36,933 bases of DNA from positions 1 to 36,933 of the forward strand of contig DASRIS010000157.1 of the NCBI GenBank assembly GCA_035649895.1. The letters are read 5' to 3'. Positions within the stretch are counted from its first letter, which is position 1; each line of letters opens with the position of its first letter. Source of the stretch: DASSUC01 sp035649895. Lineage in GTDB: Bacteria; Actinomycetota; Actinomycetes; Mycobacteriales; Micromonosporaceae. Under the pieces are notes generated by a model that saw only the letters and a program-made list of their open reading frames with translations, did no database searches and was not told where the DNA came from. A program made the translations under genes and the position numbers. Positions 22,650 to 30,968 of the stretch are shown here, piece after piece.

Positions 22650-23564
22650 ATGTCCGGGGCCAAGGCGGAAGACGTATATTCGGCCATGGAGGAGTCGGCT
22701 CGGCTGCTGGATGTAGCCTGTTCACGTGACAAGGTCTGGCCGGTCCTGACCGCCTACGAGGACGCACTCGCAGGGGCCGTAATTGTTTTCAGCATGGCGA
22801 CCAGCGAGCGCCACGCAGGAGAGCTTGACTACACCATCACGGTGCCTTTAGGGGACAGTGACCCGTACGCCGTCGCCCTGTCGAACGGCCTTACCGCCGA
22901 GACGGACCACCCCGTCGGCGCACTGCTGGCGGACATCCGACAGCAGTGCCCCATCCGTGGCTACGCTATTGACTGCGGAGTCGTCGGCGGCTTCAAGAAG
23001 ACCTACGCGTTCTTCCCTCTCGACGACCTGCAGGGGCTGTCGAAGCTTGCCGACATCCCGTCCATGCCACGGGCGCTGGCCGAGAATGCCAGCTGCTTCG
23101 CCCGCTACGGTCTGGACGACAAGGTGACGATGGTCGGGATCGACTATCAGAAGAAAACGATGAATGTTTACTTCGGTAGGTTCCCTGCTGAGTGCCTCGA
23201 CCCAAAGACCGTCCTGTCGATGCTGGGCGAGATCGGGCTGCCGGAGCTGGATGAGCAGCTGCTGGAGTTCGTCCAGAAGTCGTTCTCGATCTATATCACC
23301 GTCGGCTGGGACTCTCCAAAGATCGATCGGATCTGCTTTGCCGTGATAACCCCGGACTCGACAGCACTTCCCGCTCGGGTCGAACCAGAGCTCGGGCACT
23401 TCGCGAAGAGCTCCCCGTACGCGTACGATGGCGAGCGGATACTCGTCTACGGTGCCACGCTGTCGCCCGACGGGGTCTACTACAAGCTCGGGTCGTACTA
23501 TCAAATGGCACCGGAGACGTGGAAGCTGCTGCAGACGTCCGGCGCGATCCAGGACCGGGTATGA
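22650..23564 (+). CDS. ABBA-type aromatic prenyltransferase 2 (NphB family)
   Basis: 304 residues; ATG at 22650 after GGAGGG. It resembles NphB more closely than its neighbour does: Asp60 (GELD), VVGGFKKTYAFFP with Tyr119 as in NphB, FSIYITVGWDSPKIDRICFAVI, and VYYKLGSYY with Gly at the NphB Gly286 position. By eye well over half of its residues are identical to prenyltransferase 1. Codon 67 is TTA (22848-22850), rare in such genomes, so translation may depend on the bldA tRNA. The 198-base gap upstream may hold its own promoter. A hairpin at 23660-23710 probably ends the operon. It could carry out the main geranylation, with the first copy adding to another position or substrate. Confidence 0.95.
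   Translation: MSGAKAEDVYSAMEESARLLDVACSRDKVWPVLTAYEDALAGAVIVFSMATSERHAGELDYTITVPLGDSDPYAVALSNGLTAETDHPVGALLADIRQQCPIRGYAIDCGVVGGFKKTYAFFPLDDLQGLSKLADIPSMPRALAENASCFARYGLDDKVTMVGIDYQKKTMNVYFGRFPAECLDPKTVLSMLGEIGLPELDEQLLEFVQKSFSIYITVGWDSPKIDRICFAVITPDSTALPARVEPELGHFAKSSPYAYDGERILVYGATLSPDGVYYKLGSYYQMAPETWKLLQTSGAIQDRV
22848..22850 (+). promoter_or_regulatory. TTA codon in prenyltransferase 2
   Basis: Codon 67 (Leu) reads TTA. In Streptomyces TTA codons are read by the developmentally regulated bldA tRNA and mark genes under translational control. I found no other in-frame TTA in the cluster genes I checked. Confidence 0.6.
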
Positions 23565-23950
23565 CATCGCGCCGGTCGATGGGTGCCTGAGCCTGGACAT
23601 CATCCCAGCCTGGCGTTTCGGTCGACCCTGGAGCTTCTCCCGGTCGGCATCGGGGACACGTCGCCATGCATGGAGCCTTGCCGAGGCTGGGACGCTCCGT
23701 GCATGGCGACCGGACACCGCATCCAGGTCCGGGCCGGCACGACCTCCGTCGCCAAGACCTGGCGGCTGAGCAGCTCCTCAGCGGCACGCCGCCCAGGTCG
23801 CCCCGGGCGATCCCGGGCGCTGGCCCATGCGATCATTGACACGGCGGAATGCGAGTCGGTCCCGCAGCACATCCTGGCTCGACGGGTTGACCACGCAGCA
23901 CGTCCTCTGCCCGCTGTTTACGTCCAGTCACTGAAAGGAGCACTTACCGC
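23565..23950. other. Intergenic region after the cluster
   Basis: 386 bases without a convincing gene. The open frames here lack ribosome-binding sites and have unnatural composition. It contains the hairpin at 23660-23710, and the GAAAGGAG site of the YceI gene at its right end. Confidence 0.55.
23660..23710 (+). terminator. Operon-end hairpin
   Basis: GTCGCCATGCATGGAGC (23660-23676) and GCTCCGTGCATGGCGAC (23694-23710) pair over 17 positions with one mismatch (a G-T wobble), with a 17-base loop. It starts about 95 bases after the prenyltransferase 2 stop. No T run, so function as a terminator is likely but not certain. Confidence 0.55.
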
Positions 23951-24493
23951 ATGTCCACGCAGGTTGACATTCCCGGTTACGTCGCCGGCACCTGGGTAAT
24001 CGACACCGCCCGCTCCGACGTGTCCTTCCAGGTCCGCCAGCTCGGCGTCTTCACGATCGGTGGCACCTTCGACGACTTCGAGGGCACGATCGTGACCAGG
24101 GAGAACCCGCGGGACTCGTCGGTGAGCGCAGTCATCAGGACCGCGTCGGTGAACACCAAGAACAAGATCCGCGACAGGCATCTTCGTACGGATGACTTCC
24201 TGAAGGTCGAGCAGTACCCCACGATGACCTTCGCCTCGACGGGGGTGCGGGTCGACGGGGACAGCTTTCTCGTCGACGGTGACCTGACCATTCTCGCGGT
24301 GACGAAGCAGGTGACGCTGACCGTGGAGACCAACGGCTTCGGCGTCGGCCATGACGGCAAGCCGCTGGCCCGGTTCTCGGCCTATACCGAGGTCAACAAC
24401 CGTGAGTACGGCGTGATCCGTGGCGCGACGGCGGTCGTGGCCAGCAATAAGATCAAGGTCATCCTCAAGATCGAAGCCAACAAGCAGGACTGA
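23951..24493 (+). CDS. YceI family protein
   Basis: 180 residues; ATG at 23951 with AAAGGAG upstream. Typical YceI features in order: GTWVIDTARSDVSFQVRQLGVFTIGGTFDDFEGTI, then TKNKIRDRHLRTDDFLKVEQYPTMTF, then DGDLTILAVTKQVTLTVE and FSAYTEVNNREYGV. The family forms a lipocalin-like barrel; known members (TT1927b) bind polyprenyl chains such as isoprenoid quinone precursors. There is no signal peptide, so this one is cytosolic. Its place just after a prenylated-quinone cluster is suggestive of binding the product or an intermediate, but YceI genes are common and the terminator in between argues for independent transcription. Confidence 0.93.
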   Translation: MSTQVDIPGYVAGTWVIDTARSDVSFQVRQLGVFTIGGTFDDFEGTIVTRENPRDSSVSAVIRTASVNTKNKIRDRHLRTDDFLKVEQYPTMTFASTGVRVDGDSFLVDGDLTILAVTKQVTLTVETNGFGVGHDGKPLARFSAYTEVNNREYGVIRGATAVVASNKIKVILKIEANKQD

Positions 24494-24602
24494 GGTACGT
24501 GCGAAAGGAACGGGCCTGAGCAGCGGCCCGCGCCAGCAGCCGTCGAAGGTCGGCTGCTGGCGCGGCGTGGCGTTCCCGCCCGGCCCGCTGCAGCACGGCC
24601 AG

Positions 24603-25525
24603 CTACCGCACGGCCCGTTGTGGCCAGGTCTGGGGCTTGGCGAGGTCACCGAGGACGCGCAGCTTGGCCGCGACCGCGACCGCCTCAGCCTCGCTGTCGG
24701 CCAGGACGAAGAGCGTGAAGCGCTGCTGGAGGTGCGCGATCACCAGCTGCCCTTGTGCGCGGCGGTACGGGGCGGTCCACTGGCCGGCTGCCGGCGACCG
24801 TCAGGTTCGGGCGGAGCTCGTCCTTTGTGGAGCCCGGGTCGTGCGGGAGGATCGGCTCCAGGCGGACACTGAGCGTGGTGCCGTCGGCCTTGCCCAGCGT
24901 GAAGCCCGAGTACCACCACACGCCGAGCCCCGGATGGTCTCCGCCGCCGTCCAGCCGCGTGCTGATGCCCACGTGCGACCCGGTCCACCGGGTTCCGGGC
25001 GGCACCGCCGTGGCCTGGAGCGGCTGTACGCAGTGCTGGGCGCGGTCCAGGAGCAGGGTCTGGGCGACCGTGCGGAAGGCGTGCTCGCTCCAGTCCCGGG
25101 CGACGATGCGTGCCCACAGGCCGTCGACCGGCTGCCAGCGCAGCTTCCACGTCGGGGGCGACGGCGGCGTGGAGTCGGGTGGGGCGAAGCGCTCCAGCGT
25201 CGCCGGGCGGCCGCGGACGGTGGTCTGCTGGGTCAGCTCCGGCTTCGCTGGCGGGATGAGGACCGTCCGGCCGCCCGGGGCCGTGTACTCGTGGGGTCTT
25301 TCGTCCGGTGCCACCACCTGGGTCATGGCCAGCTGCACTGTGATGTCCCGCGCGGCGCTGTCCGTGGGGTCCAGGCCGATCCAGACGCCCTCGGTCCCCG
25401 GCTCGGTGAACCACTGCGTCCCGGCGTCCCCGCGCCACCGCACCGGCCGCCAGGTCAGGCGCGCTGCGCGCCTCCTCGGCGAGCTCGCGCAGCGTACCGC
25501 GCAGGACCTTGTCGATGTCACTCAT
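24603..25525 (-). pseudogene. Hypothetical gene broken by two frameshifts
   Basis: The start is good: ATG at 25525 with GGGAGG upstream gives MSDIDKVLRGTLRELAEEARSA. Near 25440-25470 sensible coding moves to another frame (WRGDAGTQWFTEPG... to LRPNLTVAG), where it runs for about 220 residues. Near 24785-24800 it moves to the third frame, which reads GQWTAPYRRAQGQLVIAHLQ, then RFTLFVLADSEAEAVAVAAK, and stops at TAG (complement of 24603-24605). Joined together this would be a soluble protein of about 305 residues of unknown family, with a helical N-terminus and a beta-rich body. Either the gene is decaying or the sequence has two indel errors. It is divergent from the MFS gene. Confidence 0.7.
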
Positions 25526-25677
25526 CTGGCTGCCTCCCAGTCCAGCTCGGGCACCAGCTCCCGCTCTCATACGCGACAGCCGGCCGCAGTTAGGCACCAG
25601 CGCGCGAGAAGGGTGCAGAAACCTGCCCCACCGGCGCGTGGCACGATGTCCCGGCACGCTGGCGGGTCGAGGGGCGG

Positions 25678-27081
25678 ATGGGCGGACACCACATCGAGGT
25701 GGCGGAGCCACCAGCCACTGCTCTGAAGCCAGCTGCTGCTCTGAAGCCGGCCGCTGCCGTGGCGGAGCCGCCGCCCGTACGGGACCGCGGCGGCGCGTGG
25801 GCGCGTTCGGCTGGCTACCGCCCGTTGCTGCTGCTCCTGCTGCTTTCAGGGGCCATGTCGTCACTGCCGCTCGGGGTGCTGTCCCTCTTCGCCAAGGACG
25901 CGCTGGGCGCCTCCGACGTCATGATCACCGTCTACTTCGTCGCGGTCGCGTCCACCGGCACGCTGGTCATGCTGGGCAGCGGGCGCCGGTCCGACCGGGC
26001 CGGCCGCCGCGACCGGGTGGTCCGGCTGAGCCTCGCCTGGCTGGTGCTGGGCTACCTTGCCCTGTCGCTGGCGCGCTCGTACCCGGTGCTGCTCCTCGTC
26101 GGTGTCGGGTTCTTCCCGGCCCTCGGGGTGGCGAACGCGCAGCTCTTCGCCCTCGCCAGGGACCTGGTCGAACGCCGCGAGGACGACGGGGCGTCCATCG
26201 TGGTGGTCAGCGCGTTCCGGATCTCGTACTCGGTCGGCTCCTTTCTCGGCTTCGGCCTGGGCGGCATCGCGCTCGCCTACCTCGACGCGCGGACGGTCTT
26301 CCGGCTTTCGGCCGGCATCGGCCTGGTGTGCCTGCTGGTGTCCTGGTCGGTACGCGCGCCCGAGCGCGGGCCTGGTCGCGGGCCGCATCCCCGCCGCCTG
26401 CCCGCCGGAGACCCGGCCCACGCCGCAGGCGGCGCGCCTGCGGCGGACGAGGGCCGGGGACGGCGGCTGCTGTTGCTGTTCACCGCCACCATGGTGCTGT
26501 TCGCCAGCGGGCGCGTGATGCAGGTCTCGCAGCTGCCGTTGGTCCTGCGCGACGACCTCGGCGCACCGGTCTCCGCGGTCGGTCTGGTCCTGGCGGCTCC
26601 TCCGCTGGCCGAGCTGGCGCTGATGCCGCTGGTCGCGTGGGCCGCTCTGCGGTTCGGGCGGGGGCTGGTGCTCCTCGCCGGGGCCGCGGCCAGCGTCGGC
26701 TACTACGCCGGGCTCGCGGTGGCCTCGGCCTGGCCGCAGCTCGCGGCGCTACAGCTGCTCTACGCGTTCTTCGGCGCCGCCGTGCTCATGGTCGGCATCG
26801 ACCTTGCGCAGCGCCTGCTCGCCGGCCAGGCCGGGTACGCCACATCGTGGTACTTCAGCCACGAGAACTGGGCGGTGGTCAGCGGGAGCCTGGTCGCCAC
26901 CGCCTCGGTGCAGCTCGTCGGACGGCAGGCGGGTTTCGTGGTGCCGAGCGTGCTCTGTGCCGTCGCGCTGGTCGCGGTTACCGTGCTCTTCCTACGCCAC
27001 CCGGGCAGCTTCGACCTGCTGCGGCGCCCGCCTACCGCGGGGCGCCTGCTCACCAGGGCAGGTCGGCGCCGTCGGCGGTAA
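25678..27081 (+). CDS. MFS transporter
   Basis: 467 residues; ATG at 25678 with GAGGGG upstream. About 45 polar, Ala/Pro-rich residues precede the first helix and contain a small repeat (ALKPAA twice). Twelve hydrophobic helices follow in two halves separated by a basic loop at about residues 230-265. The loop after helix 2 reads GSGRRSDRAGRRDRV, the MFS signature between helices 2 and 3. The overall pattern resembles sugar-efflux (SetA-like) and drug exporters. It is probably a proton-driven efflux pump in the cytoplasmic membrane; export of the naphthoquinone or of the product of the next cluster is possible but unproven. The 3' end overlaps the convergent dehydrogenase gene by 32 bases. 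Confidence 0.9.
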   Translation: MGGHHIEVAEPPATALKPAAALKPAAAVAEPPPVRDRGGAWARSAGYRPLLLLLLLSGAMSSLPLGVLSLFAKDALGASDVMITVYFVAVASTGTLVMLGSGRRSDRAGRRDRVVRLSLAWLVLGYLALSLARSYPVLLLVGVGFFPALGVANAQLFALARDLVERREDDGASIVVVSAFRISYSVGSFLGFGLGGIALAYLDARTVFRLSAGIGLVCLLVSWSVRAPERGPGRGPHPRRLPAGDPAHAAGGAPAADEGRGRRLLLLFTATMVLFASGRVMQVSQLPLVLRDDLGAPVSAVGLVLAAPPLAELALMPLVAWAALRFGRGLVLLAGAAASVGYYAGLAVASAWPQLAALQLLYAFFGAAVLMVGIDLAQRLLAGQAGYATSWYFSHENWAVVSGSLVATASVQLVGRQAGFVVPSVLCAVALVAVTVLFLRHPGSFDLLRRPPTAGRLLTRAGRRRRR

Positions 27082-27805
27082 CGAACCGGCCGTTGAGCTT
27101 TGCGCCGTCGCGGCACACCGTGCGCAGCAGGCGGCTGGCGCAGTCCCCCGGGTCGGTGGGCGCGTCCGGTCCGCCCATGCCGGTGCGCAGCCAGCCGGGG
27201 TCGACCGCGACCGCGCAGCCGTTGAGCCCGTCCAGCTGGCGGGCGAGCTTGCGGGTTGCCATGTTGAGGGCGGCCTTGGTGACCGAGTAGCCGAACGACC
27301 CTGGACCGTCCACAGCCGTGAGCGACGCGCGGCTGGTGCTGATGTTGACGATGCAGGGCCGGGCGGACCGGCTCAGCAGCGGCAGGAACGCCTGGCAGGT
27401 GAGGACCGGGCCGACGACGTTGGTGTCGAACATCGCCCGCAGCGCTTCTGCTGACAGCTCGCCCAGCGGGCCCTTGCTCTGCGGCGCTGGCAGGCCGGGG
27501 ATGCGGTTCACCGCGCCGTTGTTGATGAGCAGGTCCAGCTGGTCCAGCCGGTCCAGGCACTGCTGCGCGGCGTGACGGATGGAGTGCGGGTCACGGTAGT
27601 CCAGCTCGACCACGAGGGCGCGGCCCGGGTGGCGGCTGAGGACCGGATGCAGCGCGGTGGCCGCTGCGGTGCTGCGGACGCACGCCACCACGTCCGCATC
27701 GGTCGTGGTCAGAGCCGCTTCCACAAGGGACAGTCCCAGACCGCGGCTGGCGCCGGTGACAAGGACAGCGTGTGGCCAGGAGCCTGGCTGTGGGGAGGTG
27801 GACAT
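27050..27805 (-). CDS. Short-chain dehydrogenase/reductase
   Basis: 251 residues; ATG at 27805, with no strong ribosome-binding site. Classical SDR features: cofactor motif TGASRGLG (residues 17-24), NNGAV after beta-4, catalytic Ser in VNISTSRASL, and the YxxxK pair in GYSVTKAAL. NAD(P)(H)-dependent oxidoreductase of the Rossmann fold; the substrate cannot be predicted. The C-terminus contains VDPGWLRTGMGGPDAP, usual for the family. It is convergent with the MFS gene and divergent, with 101 bases between, from the nucleotidyltransferase gene at 27907. It may be a housekeeping-type reductase or part of either neighbouring pathway. Confidence 0.92.
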   Translation of the reverse strand: MSTSPQPGSWPHAVLVTGASRGLGLSLVEAALTTTDADVVACVRSTAAATALHPVLSRHPGRALVVELDYRDPHSIRHAAQQCLDRLDQLDLLINNGAVNRIPGLPAPQSKGPLGELSAEALRAMFDTNVVGPVLTCQAFLPLLSRSARPCIVNISTSRASLTAVDGPGSFGYSVTKAALNMATRKLARQLDGLNGCAVAVDPGWLRTGMGGPDAPTDPGDCASRLLRTVCRDGAKLNGRFVTADGADLPW

Positions 27806-27906
27806 CGCGCGTCATGGTAGGGCACGAAGACCCTGGCCGCCGCAGGCGGCTGTTCCTATGTTGTCTGCACAGAGCTGGATGAGCCAGGCGGGAGCGCGAC
27901 GTACGC

Positions 27907-29484
27907 ATGGGGACTGTGGAGCATGAGATCCTGAGATGGGCTGCTGGCGCGCTGGTGGGCCCGCCCGGTGACGTCCAGCTCGACCGCGACCGGCTGCTGC
28001 GGGCGGTGAGCTACAACCACCTGGCCACCCGGTTCCACCGGCGGCTGTCCACCGAGCGTCCACCGTGGGCGGACGAGGAGCTGCGGCTCGCAGCTCGCGA
28101 GCTGGGGACGCAGGCGGTGGCCCGCGCCCGGCGCCACTTCCGGGCCGCCGCCGAGCTGACCGCGCTGCTCGCCCGGCACGAGATACCTGTGGCCGTGCTC
28201 AAGGGCGTGACCGCGTACGTGCACCTGGGCGACGAGGCGGCGCTGACCTGGAGCGGCGACGTCGACCTGGTCACGGTGGCGCCGTACGACGCGCTGGTCC
28301 GGCTGGCCGCGGCCGGCTTCGCGGTCGACCACAAGGACCCGCCCCAGCCGTACGGTCGGGCCGTGTGGCACGAGGCCGCCAAGCTGCGGCGCGGGTGGCT
28401 GGAGGTCGACCTGCACCGGCACTTCCCGGCCTGGGGCTGCCCGTACGACGAGCCGGCCACCGACCCGGCGGCGCATCCGGGTGTCTGGCTCTGCCCAGGC
28501 GAGGCGCGACCCGGCCGGCTGGACGCGGCGACGCTGCTGCGGGACAGCGAGCTCGTCGGAGGGGACGACCTGGGCAAGATCCGCGTGGTGGGCCGCGAGA
28601 TGGCGGTGGTGGTCAGCGCCTGCCACGTCTACGCCAGCTACCTCACCGAGATGACCCGGCAGTACGCCACCGTGCGGCTCGGCGAGCTCGCCAACATCGG
28701 CGCGCAGCTCACCCACCCGGCTTTTGACTGGCCGCACTTCCGCGCGCTGGTCGACCGGCACCGCGCCCACGACACGGTCTCGCTCACGCTCGCCATGCTG
28801 CGCCAGTGCCTCGGCATCGACCTGCCCGCCCCCGCCGCCCGGTGGCCGGCCGCGACCAGACGCTACCCGCGCGACCTGTGGTTCGCCCGGGGGAGCGGGG
28901 GGTTCCTGGTCAATCTCGGCGACGCCGAGGACTTCGACGACCTCTTCCTGCGGCACAGCCCGCTCGACCGGATCGTCGACCGCCTCGGCGCGAATGTGCT
29001 CCCGGTCTCGCCAGCGGCTGGCGGGGGTGGGCTGGTGGCTGGTGCGGGCGCCCCGGCCCGGGTGCTGGTCAGCGGGACCGGGCAGGGCCACCTGCCGGTG
29101 CGCCTGGCGGCGCAGGAGCATGGCGGCGGGCTGCGGGTGGAGGTGCGCATCCCCGCGCAGCCGGCGGAGTGCCAGATAGACATCTGTGTCAACCTGCGCG
29201 AGCGTGTCCTCGAGCTGGTCCGCCACCCGCAGGCCGAGACCTTCCTGTACGACCGGGCGTGCGAGCGGCGCACGTTCAGCTACCCGTACGAGTCGCAGCT
29301 GGTGGGGGATGAACATGTCTTCACGGTGACGCTGCCCCGCGCGCAGCTGGCGCCGGGTTCCCGCGGGACGGTCGCCGCGCTGCTCGGCGCCCGGGTCTGG
29401 GCTGCGGGTGGGGCGGTGGTGACCGCATCCACGCTGGTGCCGGTCCACCTGGTCACCGCACCGGTCCGGGTGGTCGCCGCATAG
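27907..29484 (+). CDS. NTP_transf_5 family nucleotidyltransferase-like protein
   Basis: 525 residues; ATG at 27907 with GGGAG upstream. The first ~400 residues fit the uncharacterised nucleotidyltransferase family (PF14907 type): helical start, then VAVLKGVTAYVHLGDEAAL and SGDVDLVTVAPYDAL, whose Gly/Asp-x-Asp pair is the expected metal site, and KLRRGWLEVDLHRHF. The last ~120 residues form an extra beta-rich domain joined by a Gly/Ala linker (PASGW-like region near residue 375). Members of this family occur in polysaccharide and ribosomal-peptide clusters, but the reaction is not settled. The P-loop kinase gene follows after 111 bases on the same strand. Confidence 0.8.
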   Translation: MGTVEHEILRWAAGALVGPPGDVQLDRDRLLRAVSYNHLATRFHRRLSTERPPWADEELRLAARELGTQAVARARRHFRAAAELTALLARHEIPVAVLKGVTAYVHLGDEAALTWSGDVDLVTVAPYDALVRLAAAGFAVDHKDPPQPYGRAVWHEAAKLRRGWLEVDLHRHFPAWGCPYDEPATDPAAHPGVWLCPGEARPGRLDAATLLRDSELVGGDDLGKIRVVGREMAVVVSACHVYASYLTEMTRQYATVRLGELANIGAQLTHPAFDWPHFRALVDRHRAHDTVSLTLAMLRQCLGIDLPAPAARWPAATRRYPRDLWFARGSGGFLVNLGDAEDFDDLFLRHSPLDRIVDRLGANVLPVSPAAGGGGLVAGAGAPARVLVSGTGQGHLPVRLAAQEHGGGLRVEVRIPAQPAECQIDICVNLRERVLELVRHPQAETFLYDRACERRTFSYPYESQLVGDEHVFTVTLPRAQLAPGSRGTVAALLGARVWAAGGAVVTASTLVPVHLVTAPVRVVAA

Positions 29485-29595
29485 CTTCGCCCTGGGGCTG
29501 TCTTGCCGCCCGACGCCTTGCGGTCGGGTCGGTCGGACCGGTCGGATACGGTCGGCTACGCGAGGCGGCGTCCGCCTTGCGGGGAGGGAGGGCCC

Positions 29596-30195
29596 GTGGA
29601 GGAGAACGCGCGGCGCGACGCGCCCATCGTGGAGCTGGCGGGTGTGGACGGCGCCGGAAAGTCCACTGTGGCACAGGCCGTGGCGGAGGCGTTCGGCTGG
29701 CCGGCGCTGAAGTTCAACCCGTTCCCGCCCGCCTTCCACGCTACCTTGGGTCCTATCCGGGACCGGTTCGGGCAGCGCCATGTGGACGCCGCCCGGGCTC
29801 TGGCCCTGGGCATCTGCGTGCTGCAGGAGACCAGCACCCAGGCCGGCCCGGCCGTCTACGACCGGCACCTGGAGAGCGCGCTGATGTGGTGGTCGGTGAT
29901 GGGCATCTCGCCGCTGCCGCAGCCAATGCTGGACGCGCTGCCGCGCCCGGACCTCGTCATCCTGCTCGACGTCGACCCGGCCGTCGCGTCGGGCCGGATG
30001 CTCGAGTCGCGCATCGAGACCCCACAGCTGCAGCGTTGGTTCTCCGAGTCGTGCGCCCGCTACCTGCGCGCGGCGGCGCGGGAGAAGGGCTGGGTCGTGG
30101 TCGACGCCGGCCGGCCGCTGCCGGAGGTGTGCGACGTGGTGCTCGCCGAGATCTCCGGCCGGCTGCGCGTCCCGTACGCCGCCCGCCAGGTATGA
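29596..30195 (+). CDS. Thymidylate-kinase-like P-loop kinase
   Basis: 199 residues from the GTG at 29596, preceded by GGGAGGGAGGG; an upstream ATG would add 31 unnatural residues. Walker A is GVDGAGKST (residues 16-24). A YDRHLES motif corresponds to the DR(Y/H) base-binding segment of thymidylate kinases, and PDLVILLDVDPAVASGRM matches the strand and helix before the lid. It is shorter than usual Tmk (about 210) and its lid is altered (ESRIETPQLQRWF, few arginines), so it is likely a specialised small-molecule or nucleotide kinase rather than the housekeeping enzyme. Same direction as the NTP_transf_5 gene; probably co-expressed. Confidence 0.82.
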   Translation: MEENARRDAPIVELAGVDGAGKSTVAQAVAEAFGWPALKFNPFPPAFHATLGPIRDRFGQRHVDAARALALGICVLQETSTQAGPAVYDRHLESALMWWSVMGISPLPQPMLDALPRPDLVILLDVDPAVASGRMLESRIETPQLQRWFSESCARYLRAAAREKGWVVVDAGRPLPEVCDVVLAEISGRLRVPYAARQV

Positions 30196-30227
30196 CGGCT
30201 GCCTCTAGCGATGCGCAAATCCGCACG

Positions 30228-30842
30228 CTAGATAGGACGGGCGCCGGCCCGACGGGAAGGCAGCTGTAGCTCGGACGGTTCGTACTGGGCGGGGGAGGGG
30301 CACTGGTTGTCCGGCACCGGTTGAAAAGTCTCAGCGGTATGGAACGTTCTTCCCGACTCCGGCAGGTAGCTGAACCGGCCATGCAGCAGAACTGCGGATG
30401 CGGAGCAGGGCACGGTGGTGACGTAGCTGTAGCGTGTTGAGAGCCCCGGCTCGATGAATGTGTGGCGCCATCCAGTAGGTAGCCACGAGCCGTCCACAAG
30501 GAGATGAGGTATGCGGGTCTGTCCGTCGATCTCGGGACCGGGGACCAAGTCGTCCTCCGGATAGATGCAGCGTAGGTCGAAGGTGAGTTCGCGAGTCTCG
30601 TAACGCACGAGTCCGTTGTTGTCGAGAAGAGCCGCAAGCTCGACCAACCAAGACTCGCCATGCCGAGCGACAAACCTGACCTCGACTGAGAAGTCGATCC
30701 GTTCCGCGGTTTCGCGCAGCTGTCGTCGACGACTGTCCTCTCTCTTCCAGGATAGTCGCTGTGACCAGAGTGCCAGGATGTGGCCGACGACAATACCGAA
30801 CATCCCGCTGAGTAGGCCGAGTATGACCTGGATAATGTCCAC
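30228..30842 (-). CDS. Hypothetical single-pass membrane protein
   Basis: 204 residues from the GTG at 30842, which has GGGAG at normal spacing; an ATG ten codons upstream is possible. One membrane helix lies right at the N-terminus (IIQVILGLLSGMFGIVVGHILALW), followed by a basic coiled segment (SQRLSWKREDSRRRQLRETAERI) and then a soluble, beta-rich domain with no known motif. The C-terminal tail is polar. It would be anchored with the main domain in the cytoplasm (positive-inside rule). GC content and codon use are visibly lower than in neighbours, hinting at recent acquisition. Convergent with the kinase gene, with 32 bases between them. Confidence 0.65.
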   Translation of the reverse strand: MDIIQVILGLLSGMFGIVVGHILALWSQRLSWKREDSRRRQLRETAERIDFSVEVRFVARHGESWLVELAALLDNNGLVRYETRELTFDLRCIYPEDDLVPGPEIDGQTRIPHLLVDGSWLPTGWRHTFIEPGLSTRYSYVTTVPCSASAVLLHGRFSYLPESGRTFHTAETFQPVPDNQCPSPAQYEPSELQLPSRRAGARPI

Positions 30843-30968
30843 GTGCGGACTCCCACATGCTTGTCTGGCCATTGCTGTCAGTGCCTTCAGGCGGCTACCA
30901 CGCTATCGGCGCGTCCAAGGCGCTGGCCGTGGCTGCGGGGCTTCGCCGTCGCCGCGTGCGCGGTCCAG

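Noticed and set aside
23583..23999. Small gene after prenyltransferase 2
   Set aside because: Open frame lacks a ribosome-binding site, has unnatural composition, runs through the terminator hairpin and into the YceI gene.
25720..25775. Repeat element at the start of the MFS gene
   Set aside because: Two imperfect 18-base copies coding ALKPAA; a simple local duplication in a disordered tail, not a mobile element.
24740..25864. Long minus-strand frame of 374 residues
   Set aside because: Only the short MSDIDKVL... part reads as real protein; the rest is an out-of-frame reading of the frameshifted gene and of DNA upstream of it.
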